DNA from: Pyrobaculum sp. 3827-6
GTDB taxonomy: Archaea; Thermoproteota; Thermoprotei; Thermoproteales; Thermoproteaceae
DNA length: 64,000 nucleotides
NCBI RefSeq assembly: GCF_025641885.1
Contig: NZ_JAOTQN010000001.1
Location: forward strand, 1,337,500-1,401,499
Reading direction: 5' to 3'
Part shown: positions 1-8,282 of the stretch, piece by piece
Numbering within the stretch: the stretch's first letter is position 1
Layout: each line of letters starts with the position of its first letter
Position numbers and translations under genes: made by a program
Notes under the pieces: model-generated
The model's input: only the letters and a program-made list of their open reading frames with translations
Database searches by the model: none
Told to the model about the DNA's origin: nothing

Positions 1-78
1 ACCAGTGTGCGCCGCACTGGGCCAATGTAGAAAAACTTAGTATATTTGTAAAGGTTTAGATATCTCGGCGCACTGGCA

Positions 79-169
79 AGGGCCTCCGGGTAGCCTCTGG
101 ATGCGAGTGATCCCGTCAAGCCCCCGCGTGGGGGCTTGGGACAGGGTTCAAATCCCGGCGGCCCCACCA
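79..169 (+). tRNA. tRNA-like element, Pro-like 3' end, degenerate or interrupted
   Basis: The 3' part is clearly tRNA-like: a T loop TTCAAAT at 147-153, a 3' strand CGGCCCC at 159-165, discriminator A at 166 and CCA at 167-169. The CGGCCCC-A-CCA end resembles archaeal tRNA-Pro. GGGCC at 80-84 pairs with GGCCC at 160-164, and GGGTAGCC at 88-95 looks like a D arm. However, A79/C165, T85/C159 and A143/G157 are mismatches, and the middle folds into a perfect hairpin (AAGCCCCC, GCGT, GGGGGCTT at 118-137) in place of a normal anticodon arm. It may be a decayed tRNA, or the end of a multi-intron tRNA whose 5' exon lies left of the window. Removing about 55 bases between the GGG at 88-90 and the GGG at 144-146 would restore a perfect CCGGG/CCCGG T stem. 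An AT-rich promoter-like stretch lies at 33-50. Confidence 0.4.
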
Positions 170-280
170 AATCTCTTGTCGTAATTGTATTACCGGACGG
201 TGTGTAGCTATTTTCGCCTGGTCGGCGTCTCGCCGTATTGCATAGTGCAGTGGGCGTGTGTCTGGTGAGTTTTGCGAGGC

Positions 281-310
281 GTTTAGTTTTTAAGTACTTT
301 AGTACTTTTG
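281..310 (+). promoter_or_regulatory. vapBC promoter with overlapping inverted repeat
   Basis: An AT-rich box (TTTTTAAG, about 287-294) lies about 26 bases before the GTG at 314. An inverted repeat AAGTACT-TT-AGTACTT at 292-307 overlaps it. Antitoxins of this kind usually repress their own operon, so the repeat is a plausible VapB operator (inference). Confidence 0.5.
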
Positions 311-571
311 GGTGTGGGTGAGAAGGAGGTTATTAAGGTTGAGGTTCCGAAATGGCTTGCGGAGAGGCTTAGGCGTTACGCCGCGGAGAGGTACGGCTTA
401 AGGAGGGGGGCGCTTTCGCGTGCCGTCGCTGAGATTTTAGAGAGGGAGCTCGGCGGCCCGCCTGCGGGGGGTGGGCTGGAGCGGCTTGTTGGACTTGGCT
501 TGGCTTCTGCCATGGAGTGGAGGGAGGAGGATCTGGGGGAGGCGTTGAGGAGGCGGTATGTATCTAATTGA
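308..571 (+). CDS. vapB: VapB-type ribbon-helix-helix antitoxin
   Basis: Short basic protein of about 87 residues. It has a predicted beta strand (VIKVEVP, residues 9-15), a helix rich in Arg (LAERLRRYA) and a second helix (ALSRAVAEILEREL), which is the ribbon-helix-helix order of VapB/CopG antitoxins. The C-terminal half, acidic and less conserved, would bind the toxin. It overlaps the following PIN toxin by 14 bases, the usual antitoxin-toxin arrangement. The start may be TTG 308 or, more likely, GTG 314, which fits a leaderless transcript from the box at about 287-294. The role as DNA-binding neutraliser of the toxin is inferred from family and context. Confidence 0.75.
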   Translation: MGVGEKEVIKVEVPKWLAERLRRYAAERYGLRRGALSRAVAEILERELGGPPAGGGLERLVGLGLASAMEWREEDLGEALRRRYVSN

Positions 572-953
572 CGCGAACGTCTTTCTGGAGGTTCTCTTCA
601 AGAGACAGAGGTGGGTGGACTCTCTCCGGTTTCTCGAAAGGGTGAAGAGAGGTGAGGTTGGGGCCTACGTGCTCCAGTTTGATCTCCACGGGATCTCTGC
701 AATTCTGGGGAAGCCGGAACTCGTAAAGATCTTCCTGGGAGAGGTCTCTACGTGGCGCGGTCTGGAGGTTGTTAGGAGCGACCTTGCTGACGAGGTTAGG
801 GCCGCCGAGGTTGCCGAGGGCGTCGGGCTTGATTTTGACGATGGTCTGCACTACTTCTACGCCAAGAGGCTCGGGTTGAGGCTGGTGAGTTTTGACAAGG
901 ATTTTGACAAGACAGATTTAGAGAGAGTCGAGCCGGGGGAGGTTGTCCAGTAG
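558..953 (+). CDS. vapC: VapC-type PIN-domain ribonuclease toxin
   Basis: A 131-residue protein with the PIN fold signature: D5 in YLIDAN, an acidic cluster LDFDD at residues 91-95 and D113 in SFDKDFD. These are the Mg-binding acids of PIN nucleases. Family members cleave RNA (tRNA, rRNA or mRNA) and are held inactive by the cognate VapB. The gene begins inside the end of the antitoxin gene, so the two are co-translated. The target RNA cannot be told from sequence. Length and motif order are normal and nothing suggests decay. Confidence 0.8.
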   Translation: MYLIDANVFLEVLFKRQRWVDSLRFLERVKRGEVGAYVLQFDLHGISAILGKPELVKIFLGEVSTWRGLEVVRSDLADEVRAAEVAEGVGLDFDDGLHYFYAKRLGLRLVSFDKDFDKTDLERVEPGEVVQ

Positions 954-993
954 CTAGGGTGTCACACCCGCCGGCGCCGGGGGTGGATCGCTT

Positions 994-2178
994 TTATTGT
1001 TCTTTTCTAGTTGCGGCGTTGGTTATTATGTGGGCTATTTTCACCGCCTCTTCTAGCTGGCCGTCTTGTGCCATTTTCTTAAGCGCCTCTATGAGGGGTA
1101 GTAGGGTTCTCTTTACCGTGGTTTTCGCGGCGAGGGCCGCGGTTTGGCAACCTGCCCTCTGCCCCTCCTCCTCGGCTACCGCCATGGCGTGGGCCATTAG
1201 GCTGGATATTGCCTCTTCGATGTGCCTCTTGGCGAGGTGCCGTGGCAGTTTTGCAAGCTCCTCCTCCACGATTGCCTCTGCCTTTACAGCCTCCTGCATC
1301 CTCAGGACGTTGTATTTCTCGGCCAGCTCCGCCAAGTCGCCTATCCTCACGGTCTTCACTGGGAGGCCGGGGGCTACGGAGTAGGGGACGCCCAGGTCTA
1401 TGATTAGCTTGACCGACGCGTCCTGGGGCACAGCGTCTATGACGTAGTCCAGGGTGTGGATTGAGGAAAACACGACGTCGCACTCCTTGAGGCACCGCTC
1501 CACCTCCTCTCTGGTTAGGGGCCTCGCCTCGGCGCCGATTTCAGCCGCCAGCTCAGCCGCCTTTTCAAAAGTCCTGTTTAGGATGTATAGCTTCGCCACG
1601 CCCCTCTCCGCCAGCTCTCTGGCGAGCCCTGCGCCCACGGCCCCGGCCCCCAGCACCGCCACCTTCGCCCTGCCCAGGTCGACGACTTGGGAGGCGTAGA
1701 TTATGGAAAGGGCGCCGAGCCCCGCGGGGCCTCTGGAGATGCCCGTCTCTGTCCTCACCCGCTTCCCAACATGTATCGCCTTTTCCACAATTGTTTTGAG
1801 GAGGCCCTTGGTGTAGCCTGCCCGCACTTGTCTGGCAAACGCCTCCTCCACCTGGCCTAGTATGTCTGTCTCTCCCACGAGCATAGATTCGAGCCCAGCC
1901 GCCACTCTGAAGAGGTGCCTCGCCGCGTCGAGGCCTTTCAGCACCTTTACCGAATCAACGTAGCGTCTGTACCGCGTGGCGACTGAGCTAACCTCCTCCT
2001 CCGAGGCGCCGTATAGATAAGCCTCCACTCTGTTGCATGTGTGGAGGACGAACATGGGCCTCCGGGGGCCCAGGACTTCGATGCAACCCCTCATCTCCTC
2101 GCCGACTTTGCCCAGCCTGTCGGCGTCGGCGTCTCTGTATGTTAAAATCACCGCCGAGAGGGGGGACAGGAGATCCAC
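994..2178 (-). CDS. hemA: glutamyl-tRNA reductase
   Basis: Reduces glutamyl-tRNA(Glu) to glutamate-1-semialdehyde with NADPH, the first step of C5 tetrapyrrole synthesis. The catalytic Cys is C48 in the HTCNRVE motif. A Rossmann segment [17 protein letters not shown] near residue 175 binds NADPH, and the C-terminal helices (from about residue 300) form the dimerisation domain. At 394 residues it is near the usual 400-430. It is transcribed divergently from purP (74-base gap) and no other heme gene is adjacent. The N-terminal acyl-tRNA-binding part is recognisable though divergent. Confidence 0.93.
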   Translation of the reverse strand: MDLLSPLSAVILTYRDADADRLGKVGEEMRGCIEVLGPRRPMFVLHTCNRVEAYLYGASEEEVSSVATRYRRYVDSVKVLKGLDAARHLFRVAAGLESMLVGETDILGQVEEAFARQVRAGYTKGLLKTIVEKAIHVGKRVRTETGISRGPAGLGALSIIYASQVVDLGRAKVAVLGAGAVGAGLARELAERGVAKLYILNRTFEKAAELAAEIGAEARPLTREEVERCLKECDVVFSSIHTLDYVIDAVPQDASVKLIIDLGVPYSVAPGLPVKTVRIGDLAELAEKYNVLRMQEAVKAEAIVEEELAKLPRHLAKRHIEEAISSLMAHAMAVAEEEGQRAGCQTAALAAKTTVKRTLLPLIEALKKMAQDGQLEEAVKIAHIITNAATRKEQ

Positions 2179-2251
2179 GTCTCTCCATATTTGTCCACTA
2201 TTTAAGCGATATTACACGAATTCTATACACATAACATGTTTAAACCCGGGC

Positions 2252-3304
2252 GTGCGCATCTACGTGGTGTCTGTGGCGGTGCTGGCCTCCCACAGCGCCC
2301 TGGACGTGCTGGACGGCGCCAGGGACGAGGGTCTTAAGACAATCGCCGTGGCGAAGAGGGGGCGGGACAGAGCCTACAGAGAGTTCCCGGTGGTGGACAA
2401 GCTCATCGTCCTAGACGACTATAGAGACATCTTGAAGATCGTCGACGAGCTCAGGAGGGAGGAGGCGGTCTTTGTGCCTAACCGCTCGTTCGCCGTCTAC
2501 GTGGGCTACGACGCCATAGAGAGGGAGTTCGCCGTGCCTATATTTGGGAACCGCTACCTACTTAGGTGGGAGGAGAGAGTGGGGCCTCAGAACTACTACC
2601 GCCTCCTCGACGAGGGGGGTATTAGGAGGCCGCGCACGTTCCGCGTCGACGAGGTCGACCGCCCAGTCATTGTGAAGATGCCGGAGGCGGAGAGGCGGGT
2701 GGAGAGGGGGTTTTTCATCGCCCGGGATAGAGACGACTTGTTGAAGAAGGCGAGGAGGCTGGCGGACGCCGGTGTCATAAAGCTTGAGGACCTCCAGAGC
2801 GCCTCTATTGAGGAGCTTGTGCTGGGGGCCCACTTCAACGCCAACTACTTCTACTCCGTGGTGAGGAGGAGGCTGGAGCTCCACAGCTTCGACAGGCGGA
2901 TACAGAGCGACCTCGACGGGGTCTACCGCCTCCCCGCCCGGGACCAGCTGGAGCTCGACCCGGAGGTGCGCTACGTGGAGGTGGGCCACGAGCCGGCGAC
3001 TATACGCGAGTCTCTCCTTGAGAAGGTCTTCGACATTGGGTATAGATTCGTCGAGGCGGCTAGGAGGCTGGCGCCCCCCGGCGTAATCGGCCCATTTACG
3101 CTTCAGTTTATCGTCACCCCTCAGCTAGACCTCGTGGTTTACGACGTGGCCCCGAGGATCGGGGGCGGCACGAACGTGTACATAGGGGTGGGCGGGCAGT
3201 ACTCAAAGCTGTACTGGGGGAGGCCCATATCTATCGGCCGCCGTATTGCTATTGAAATCCGCGAGGCGGCGGAGAGGGGGTTGCTATCCGAGGTCACCAC
3301 CTAG
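2252..3304 (+). CDS. purP: FAICAR synthetase-type ATP-grasp protein PurP, copy 1
   Basis: PurP formylates AICAR to FAICAR with formate and ATP, replacing the folate-dependent PurH step in archaea. The protein (350 residues from GTG 2252) opens with [19 protein letters not shown], the N-terminal nucleotide-binding fold, and ends with the ATP-grasp metal site region [15 protein letters not shown] and [11 protein letters not shown]. The reading frame extends further left, but those codons overlap hemA antisense and do not resemble PurP, so GTG 2252 is preferred. A paralogue lies at 4426-5433 in the opposite direction. Which copy is the true synthetase is not clear. Confidence 0.88.
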   Translation: MRIYVVSVAVLASHSALDVLDGARDEGLKTIAVAKRGRDRAYREFPVVDKLIVLDDYRDILKIVDELRREEAVFVPNRSFAVYVGYDAIEREFAVPIFGNRYLLRWEERVGPQNYYRLLDEGGIRRPRTFRVDEVDRPVIVKMPEAERRVERGFFIARDRDDLLKKARRLADAGVIKLEDLQSASIEELVLGAHFNANYFYSVVRRRLELHSFDRRIQSDLDGVYRLPARDQLELDPEVRYVEVGHEPATIRESLLEKVFDIGYRFVEAARRLAPPGVIGPFTLQFIVTPQLDLVVYDVAPRIGGGTNVYIGVGGQYSKLYWGRPISIGRRIAIEIREAAERGLLSEVTT

Positions 3305-3526
3305 CCTCCTCCAGGTAATCCCACCGTTGGGGCAGGCCCTGGCGGCTCTCATGACGTTGGGCAACAGCTCCTCCCCCACGACGCCCTCGTCTATACGCCC
3401 GTCTAGTCTATACTCCCTCCTCACGGCCGACAAGCCCTCAACCATTTCAAAAACGGCACCTTGACACAAGCCGCAGCCAGTACACAGCCACCTATCAACC
3501 TTTACGTAAATCACAGAGGTGTACAC
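3284..3526 (-). CDS. small single-cluster ferredoxin
   Basis: An 80-residue protein with C15-x2-C18-x2-C21 near the N-terminus and C65-P toward the end. This is the ligand set of a single [4Fe-4S] cluster ferredoxin; the second Cys motif of bacterial two-cluster ferredoxins is absent. It would be a soluble low-potential electron carrier, and partners such as POR and AOR are encoded further along the window. Its last 21 bases overlap the 3' end of the convergent purP gene. Confidence 0.82.
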   Translation of the reverse strand: MYTSVIYVKVDRWLCTGCGLCQGAVFEMVEGLSAVRREYRLDGRIDEGVVGEELLPNVMRAARACPNGGITWRRLGGDLG

Positions 3527-3560
3527 CCCCGGAGTAAATAATTTTGTTTCTACCCACCGG

Positions 3561-4385
3561 CTAATACTGGAGTCTATATATGTAGAACTGCTTGTCTATG
3601 AGCTTCCAGTCCTCTTCTTTCATCTCCCAGCCGATGGACTGGGCAATTTCCTCGATGTGCCTCGCGTTCGAGGCCTTGACCACGGGCACCACGTTGGGTA
3701 TCTTGGTGTACCAGTTAAGCGCGATCTGCACGGCGCTTTTCTCGTACCTCCTCCCAATACTCCCGAGGAGGGGGTCGAGGGCCAGGGCCCCCCGTTCAAG
3801 AGCGCTGTATCCCAGGTAGAGGAGCCCCTCCCTCTGGGCGAGGGGCAGGACGTCGAGCTCGTCTCTTCTATAGCGCAGGCTGTACCTATTCTCCACGGCG
3901 GCTGGCTGGAGCTTCTTCGCGCAGGTAAGCGCCGACGCAAGCTGGCTGTGGGTAACGTTGCTCAAGCCGTAGTGGTCGGCCAGCCCCCTAGCCACGGCGG
4001 CCTCAAGCACCTTGACGACGTCACATATCGTGTAGCCAGCGGGCACCCAGTGCAACATGGCGATCCAAGGCCTCCTCCCCAGCCGCTCGGCTGAGCGGGA
4101 CAGCCTCTTGAACACCTCCTCCGGCTCTAACGTAGTTGGGTGTATCTTCGACACGACTAACACCTCCTCGACGCCCGAGGCGGCGATTTTTATCAACTCC
4201 TCGGCGTGTCCGTCGCCGTACAGCTCAGAGGTGTCGACGAGGCGGAGGCCCAGCTCAAAGCCCCGCCTCAGCGCCCTGACCCACTCAAAGTCATTGGAGT
4301 CGTCACGCCTCCAGAAATCACCCCCAATGCCAAAGGTGCCGAGCCCAATCTCGGGGACGCATCCCACAGATTTTACACACTTCAC
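3561..4385 (-). CDS. aldo/keto reductase
   Basis: 274-residue TIM-barrel oxidoreductase of the AKR superfamily, typically NADPH-dependent reduction of aldehydes and ketones. The catalytic tetrad is visible: D51 and Y56 in DTSELYG, K80 in VSKIHP and H112 in MLHWV. The N-terminal GLGTFGIGG segment is typical, and a C-terminal VVPVVKASNARHIEE stretch fits the nucleotide-binding loop. Substrate is unknown. It sits between the ferredoxin and the second purP, all on the minus strand, with a 40-base gap upstream containing an AT-rich promoter (TTTTTAAG near 4406-4413) and an ATCTCAAA-like element at 4387-4396 (minus strand). Confidence 0.9.
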   Translation of the reverse strand: MKCVKSVGCVPEIGLGTFGIGGDFWRRDDSNDFEWVRALRRGFELGLRLVDTSELYGDGHAEELIKIAASGVEEVLVVSKIHPTTLEPEEVFKRLSRSAERLGRRPWIAMLHWVPAGYTICDVVKVLEAAVARGLADHYGLSNVTHSQLASALTCAKKLQPAAVENRYSLRYRRDELDVLPLAQREGLLYLGYSALERGALALDPLLGSIGRRYEKSAVQIALNWYTKIPNVVPVVKASNARHIEEIAQSIGWEMKEEDWKLIDKQFYIYRLQY

Positions 4386-4425
4386 GTTTTGAGATTCGTT
4401 ATCACTTTTTAAGATTTTTCTATCA

Positions 4426-5433
4426 TTATGTGAAAAGATGTTCTAATTTACCTATTTTCACCGCCTCCCTTATCTCGTGGGCTATTCTCTCCCCCATGTC
4501 CATAGGTCTGTCGAAGTAAAGCACTGAGTAGGGCGAGCCGTAGCCCATGTAGATGTTGGTGCCAGCCACGATCCTCCCTGAGAATTCGAAAACAACTATT
4601 GACATGTCGTCTTTTATTATCGACTCGAGGCAGTAGGGCCCGGCCATTCTACAGCCGACCACCTCCTCCACGGCCTTTGCGAACCTCTCGCCGTAGTCCT
4701 GTATCCTCGGCAAGAGGGACTCCCTGAGCACCAGGGGGAGGTTGCCCACCACTACAAACGTCGGCTCTGCCCAGCCGAAGGTCCTCCCGTCGACGTTGCT
4801 CTCGTATCTAATATCTGCGCCGAATATCTCCACTCTAGAATACACGGGAGAGGCGAAGTAGTGGTAGTACGCAGGTACGCCGAAGAGATATTCCTGGATT
4901 ATATACGGCTCGGACACCGCCGCGAGTCTGCGGGCGAGCTCCCCTCTGTCCCGCGCCACGAAGTACCCCCTACCCCCCTTGGCTCCGAAGAGCTTGACGA
5001 TGACAGGCCCCTCGGCCTCCTCAGCCGAGCGGTAGATCTTAGGAGTGGAGATGCCGGCCTTCTCCAGGAGAGACATCTTCTTGAACTGGTCAGCCTCCCA
5101 CCTCAACAGCTCTCTACACCCAAGCGTGGGCACCGGGGCCTCCAGCGCCTGCCTCCACCCCACGTACTCTACGTAGGATCCGTGGGGTATCAGCACCGCG
5201 TTGCTGGAGACCAGCCTTTCAGCAACCTTTCTAAAGTTGGAAAAATCCGCGGTCCACACCTCGTCGACGAAGCTAAACTGGCGGTAGAAACGCGCCGTCT
5301 CCTCCCCCCTGGCCACCGCAATAGTCCGGAAGCCGTACTTCTTAGCGCCTCTTAATATCTGGAGAGCTGTGTGGGAAGCTACCGTAGCTATGGCAAGGCG
5401 GTCAAGGTCGTATGTTTTTAGTATGTGCGACAT
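4426..5433 (-). CDS. PurP-family ATP-grasp protein, copy 2
   Basis: 335 residues, clearly paralogous to the protein at 2252-3304. Both share the LAxxxVASHxAL start, a GxRELLRWE / GNRYLLRWE segment, the VIVK strand and the end GRIVAGTNIYMG with RPMDMGERIAHEIREA. In archaea with two PurP copies one is often the FAICAR synthetase and the other is of uncertain activity, so the specific reaction is left open. The start ATG lies 26 bases after an AT-rich stretch. Transcribed toward the aldo/keto reductase and divergent from the dehydrogenase at 5614. Confidence 0.82.
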   Translation of the reverse strand: MSHILKTYDLDRLAIATVASHTALQILRGAKKYGFRTIAVARGEETARFYRQFSFVDEVWTADFSNFRKVAERLVSSNAVLIPHGSYVEYVGWRQALEAPVPTLGCRELLRWEADQFKKMSLLEKAGISTPKIYRSAEEAEGPVIVKLFGAKGGRGYFVARDRGELARRLAAVSEPYIIQEYLFGVPAYYHYFASPVYSRVEIFGADIRYESNVDGRTFGWAEPTFVVVGNLPLVLRESLLPRIQDYGERFAKAVEEVVGCRMAGPYCLESIIKDDMSIVVFEFSGRIVAGTNIYMGYGSPYSVLYFDRPMDMGERIAHEIREAVKIGKLEHLFT

Positions 5434-5574
5434 GTGGCAAGTTGCTGTCTTAAGTTTTATAGGTTTATTTGGAGTCCCATAGCGCGTATTAAACCTTCTC
5501 TTTAATTTCTTTTATAGTTTCTCCTTTCTTTTTCAGAATTTTTAAAATTTCATAAATTATTTATTATACGTTCT

Positions 5575-5594
5575 TTATTTTTAATATTTAAATA
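5575..5594 (+). promoter_or_regulatory. promoter of the dehydrogenase/ThDP-enzyme operon
   Basis: A long AT-rich box (TTAATATTTAAATAG) is centred about 26 bases upstream of ATG 5614, as expected for a leaderless archaeal transcript. The whole 5434-5613 intergenic region is strongly AT-rich and holds no gene that I can see. Confidence 0.55.
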
Positions 5595-5613
5595 GAGTTG
5601 TTATGACTCCCAT

Positions 5614-6618
5614 ATGGGGAAGTATAAGATTGTCGTCTTGTCGCCTGTGCCAGAGGCATTGTTAAGGATGTGGGCCGCGCCCATTGCGCAGAAATACGGC
5701 ATATCTCTTGAAGATGTTGAGGTAGTCACCTTCTTTGAGCCCAATTATGATGAGATTAGTCGAGAAGTTGCCAATGCTGACGTTGTTGTTGGGGATTACA
5801 CTTTTCGGATTAAAATCGATGCGTCTCTCTGTGGAAAAATGGCGAAGATAAAATTAATACAGCAGCCAAGTACTGGCTACGACCATATAGATGTAGAGTC
5901 TTGTGCAAAGAGGGGGATACCTGTGGCCAACATCGGAGGGGCTAACGCCATTTCGGTTGCTGAGCACACCATAATGCTTGCACTTATGTTGTTGAAGAGG
6001 GCTGTATATGCCCATGAGAGGCTTGTTGGCGGCCAGTGGACTCAAGGCGAACTTATGAACATAATCGGGGAGATATATGGCAAGACGTGGGGCGTCTTGG
6101 GCATGGGTAGGATAGGTAGAGAGGTGGCCGTTAGGGCTATGAGCTTCGGCGCCAAGGTGGTATACTACGATGTGGTTCGTAAGGAGGATGTGGAGAAGCT
6201 GGGCGTTGAGTACAGGCCATTTAACAGACTTCTGGCAGAGAGCGACATTCTCAGTATACATGTACCGCTTACCCCGCAGACCAGGGGGATGATAGGCGAG
6301 CGCGAGCTTAGGATGATGAAGCCCAACGCGGTGCTTATCAACGTATCACGTGGAGAGATTACCGACGAGGCGGCGCTTGCAAAGGCGGTTAGAGAAGGCT
6401 GGATCGCGGGGATCGGGGTTGATGTATTTTCTACAGAGCCGCCGCCGCATGACCACCCGCTTCTGCAAGCCGCCAGGGAGGGGTTAAACGTTATTGTGAC
6501 GCCTCACATAGCCGGCGCTACGAATGAGGCTAGGATGAGGATTATAAACGTCACTCTTGAAAATGTGTTTAAGGTACTCGCGGGTCTGAAACCGGATAAC
6601 GTCGTAAATATGCCATGA
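5614..6618 (+). CDS. D-isomer-specific 2-hydroxyacid dehydrogenase
   Basis: 334-residue NAD(P)-dependent dehydrogenase of the D-3-phosphoglycerate/glyoxylate reductase family. GMGRIG at about 163-168 is the dinucleotide loop. The catalytic Arg is in NVSRGEI (about 246), Glu in FSTEPP (about 275) and His in TPHIAGAT (about 298). A regulatory ACT domain is absent, so it is not a long-form SerA. It shares an ATGA overlap with the following thiamine-diphosphate enzyme, suggesting a joint pathway making or consuming a 2-oxo/2-hydroxy acid. Codons are AT-richer than in the flanking genes, a hint of acquisition. Confidence 0.88.
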   Translation: MGKYKIVVLSPVPEALLRMWAAPIAQKYGISLEDVEVVTFFEPNYDEISREVANADVVVGDYTFRIKIDASLCGKMAKIKLIQQPSTGYDHIDVESCAKRGIPVANIGGANAISVAEHTIMLALMLLKRAVYAHERLVGGQWTQGELMNIIGEIYGKTWGVLGMGRIGREVAVRAMSFGAKVVYYDVVRKEDVEKLGVEYRPFNRLLAESDILSIHVPLTPQTRGMIGERELRMMKPNAVLINVSRGEITDEAALAKAVREGWIAGIGVDVFSTEPPPHDHPLLQAAREGLNVIVTPHIAGATNEARMRIINVTLENVFKVLAGLKPDNVVNMP

Positions 6619-8263
6619 ATGTAGCGCAGGTTGTTGTTAAGTGCTTGGAACAGCTAGGCGTAAAGAGAATTTACGGATTGATAGGTACATCAATTTTAGA
6701 CTTCATAGACGCAGTTAGAGACAGCGGTTTAAGGTACATCTCAACGCGCCATGAGCAAGTCGCCGTGTCGATGGCAGATGCCGAAGGGAGGGTAACAGGC
6801 AAGCCAGGCGTGGCCGTCGTGCATGCAGGCCCTGGCTTTTTAAATTCTCTAATCTCGGTGGCAAACGCATACAAAGACGTGTCGCCACTATTGTTAATAT
6901 CTGGCGCAGTTAAAAAAAAGACTCGGCGGACTGGATTCATGGCTAGAGGTGCCGCAGAGAGATTATCAAGCCAATCGTCAAGGCCACCTATAGAATCGAC
7001 AAGCCGCTAGACGCGGCTAAGACGGTGGCGGAGGCCTATTCTATCGCCGCCTCACCACCACAGGGGCCGGTCTTTATCGAAGTTCCAGAAGATGTATGGA
7101 GTATGTCGTCTGAATACATGCCGTGCCGGGCAGAGGTGCGCCTCCCTCCACCAGTTCCGGTGGATGGAGTTAAGAAGGTGGCGGAATTGCTGTCAAGGGC
7201 TAGGAGAGTGGTTATTCTTGCCGGTGGTGGTGTGAATAACGAAGAGGGGTCGAGGCTTTTGCTACAGCTAGTGGAGAGGTGGCGAATACCGGTGGCTGTG
7301 ACTGGAAATGGGCGTGGTGCCTTCCCCGAGGACCACCCACTTTTCCTGGGGCGGGCTGGGTTTGGTGGGGGTAACATAGTTGCGGATCAAGCACTGGCCA
7401 GGGCTGATTTAGTATTGGCTGTGGGGGCGGGGCTCTCCGACACGACTACCTACGGCTACAACTACGTCCCCAGGGGGGACATCGTCGTGGTTAACCTCGA
7501 CCCGCTGGCTGAAAAGAAGCCTATTCCCTACACCCTATATTTCTACGGCGACGCGGTCGATTTCTTGAGAAAACTCCTAGCTACTGATCTAGATGTAAAA
7601 CTTGATGAAGATTGGTACAGAGAATTAGAGGGGGTGAGGGCGAGTTGGAACACGTTGCTGGAAGAGGCGCTTTCAAGAAAGTACCAAGGTTTTGTAAATC
7701 CCTCGAAGTTCTTCCACGAACTTGACAAGGCGCTTCCCAGGGAAGTTGTAATGATTGGCGGGCAAGGATTGCACATAGTCTACACCTTCAGCTTCGTGAG
7801 GATAAGAGCGGTGCGGGGATACCTTGCAGCCTTTAATCTAGGTGCAATGGGCTTCGCCTTCCCAGCGGCGCTAGGAGCTAAACTGGCGATGCCAGAGCGC
7901 GATGTATATGCCGTGGTGGGCGACGGCGAGTTTATGATGACTGTACAAGATCTAGAGACGGCGGTAAGGGAGAAGATTCCGGTAAAGGTTATAATCGTAA
8001 ACGATAATTCTTACAGAGTCCTTTACGCTAGGCAAAAGGCGCAGAAAATGGGCAGAGTCTTCGGCACACTCCACACAAATCCAGATTTTGTAAAACTAGC
8101 ATATGCATTTGGTGTAGAGGCCATGTCGATAAACTCAGACGAAGAGATACCCAAAGCCGTGAAATATATCACAGAAAAAAGCGAAGGACCCAGAGTTCTT
8201 GAAATTAAGATCCATCCAGACGATTTACCTCCAATGAACATAGAAGCCGCATTGAGATTTTAA
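6615..8263 (+). pseudogene. acetolactate synthase-like ThDP enzyme, broken by two frameshifts
   Basis: The two halves together give a full-length enzyme of about 550 residues. The N-terminal part carries the catalytic Glu in STRHEQVAVSMADAEGR. The C-terminal part has the ThDP motif GDGEFMMTVQDLE followed by VNDNSY. The reading frame changes twice between 6912 and 6962. The first change is at a run of eight A (6912-6919), where seven would keep frame. The second is at AGAGAGA (6956-6962). The bridging frame encodes GGLDSWLEVPQR, as expected for this family. Without correction, translation stops at 7010; a second open frame runs 7025-8263. The substrate (acetolactate synthase, oxalyl-CoA decarboxylase or 2-hydroxyacyl lyase type) is undetermined. 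It follows the dehydrogenase with a 4-base overlap. Sequencing error is the main alternative explanation. Confidence 0.78.
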
Positions 8264-8282
8264 TAACTGACATATAACATCC

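Noticed and set aside
558-953. Pairing of the Nob1-like PIN gene (29325) with an antitoxin, as in vapBC
   Set aside because: No small DNA-binding gene is adjacent to 29325-29657; only the 308-953 pair has antitoxin-toxin organisation.
6912-6919. Programmed frameshift at the A8 run
   Set aside because: A single slip does not restore the frame; a second shift at 6956-6962 is also needed, so decay or sequence error is more likely.
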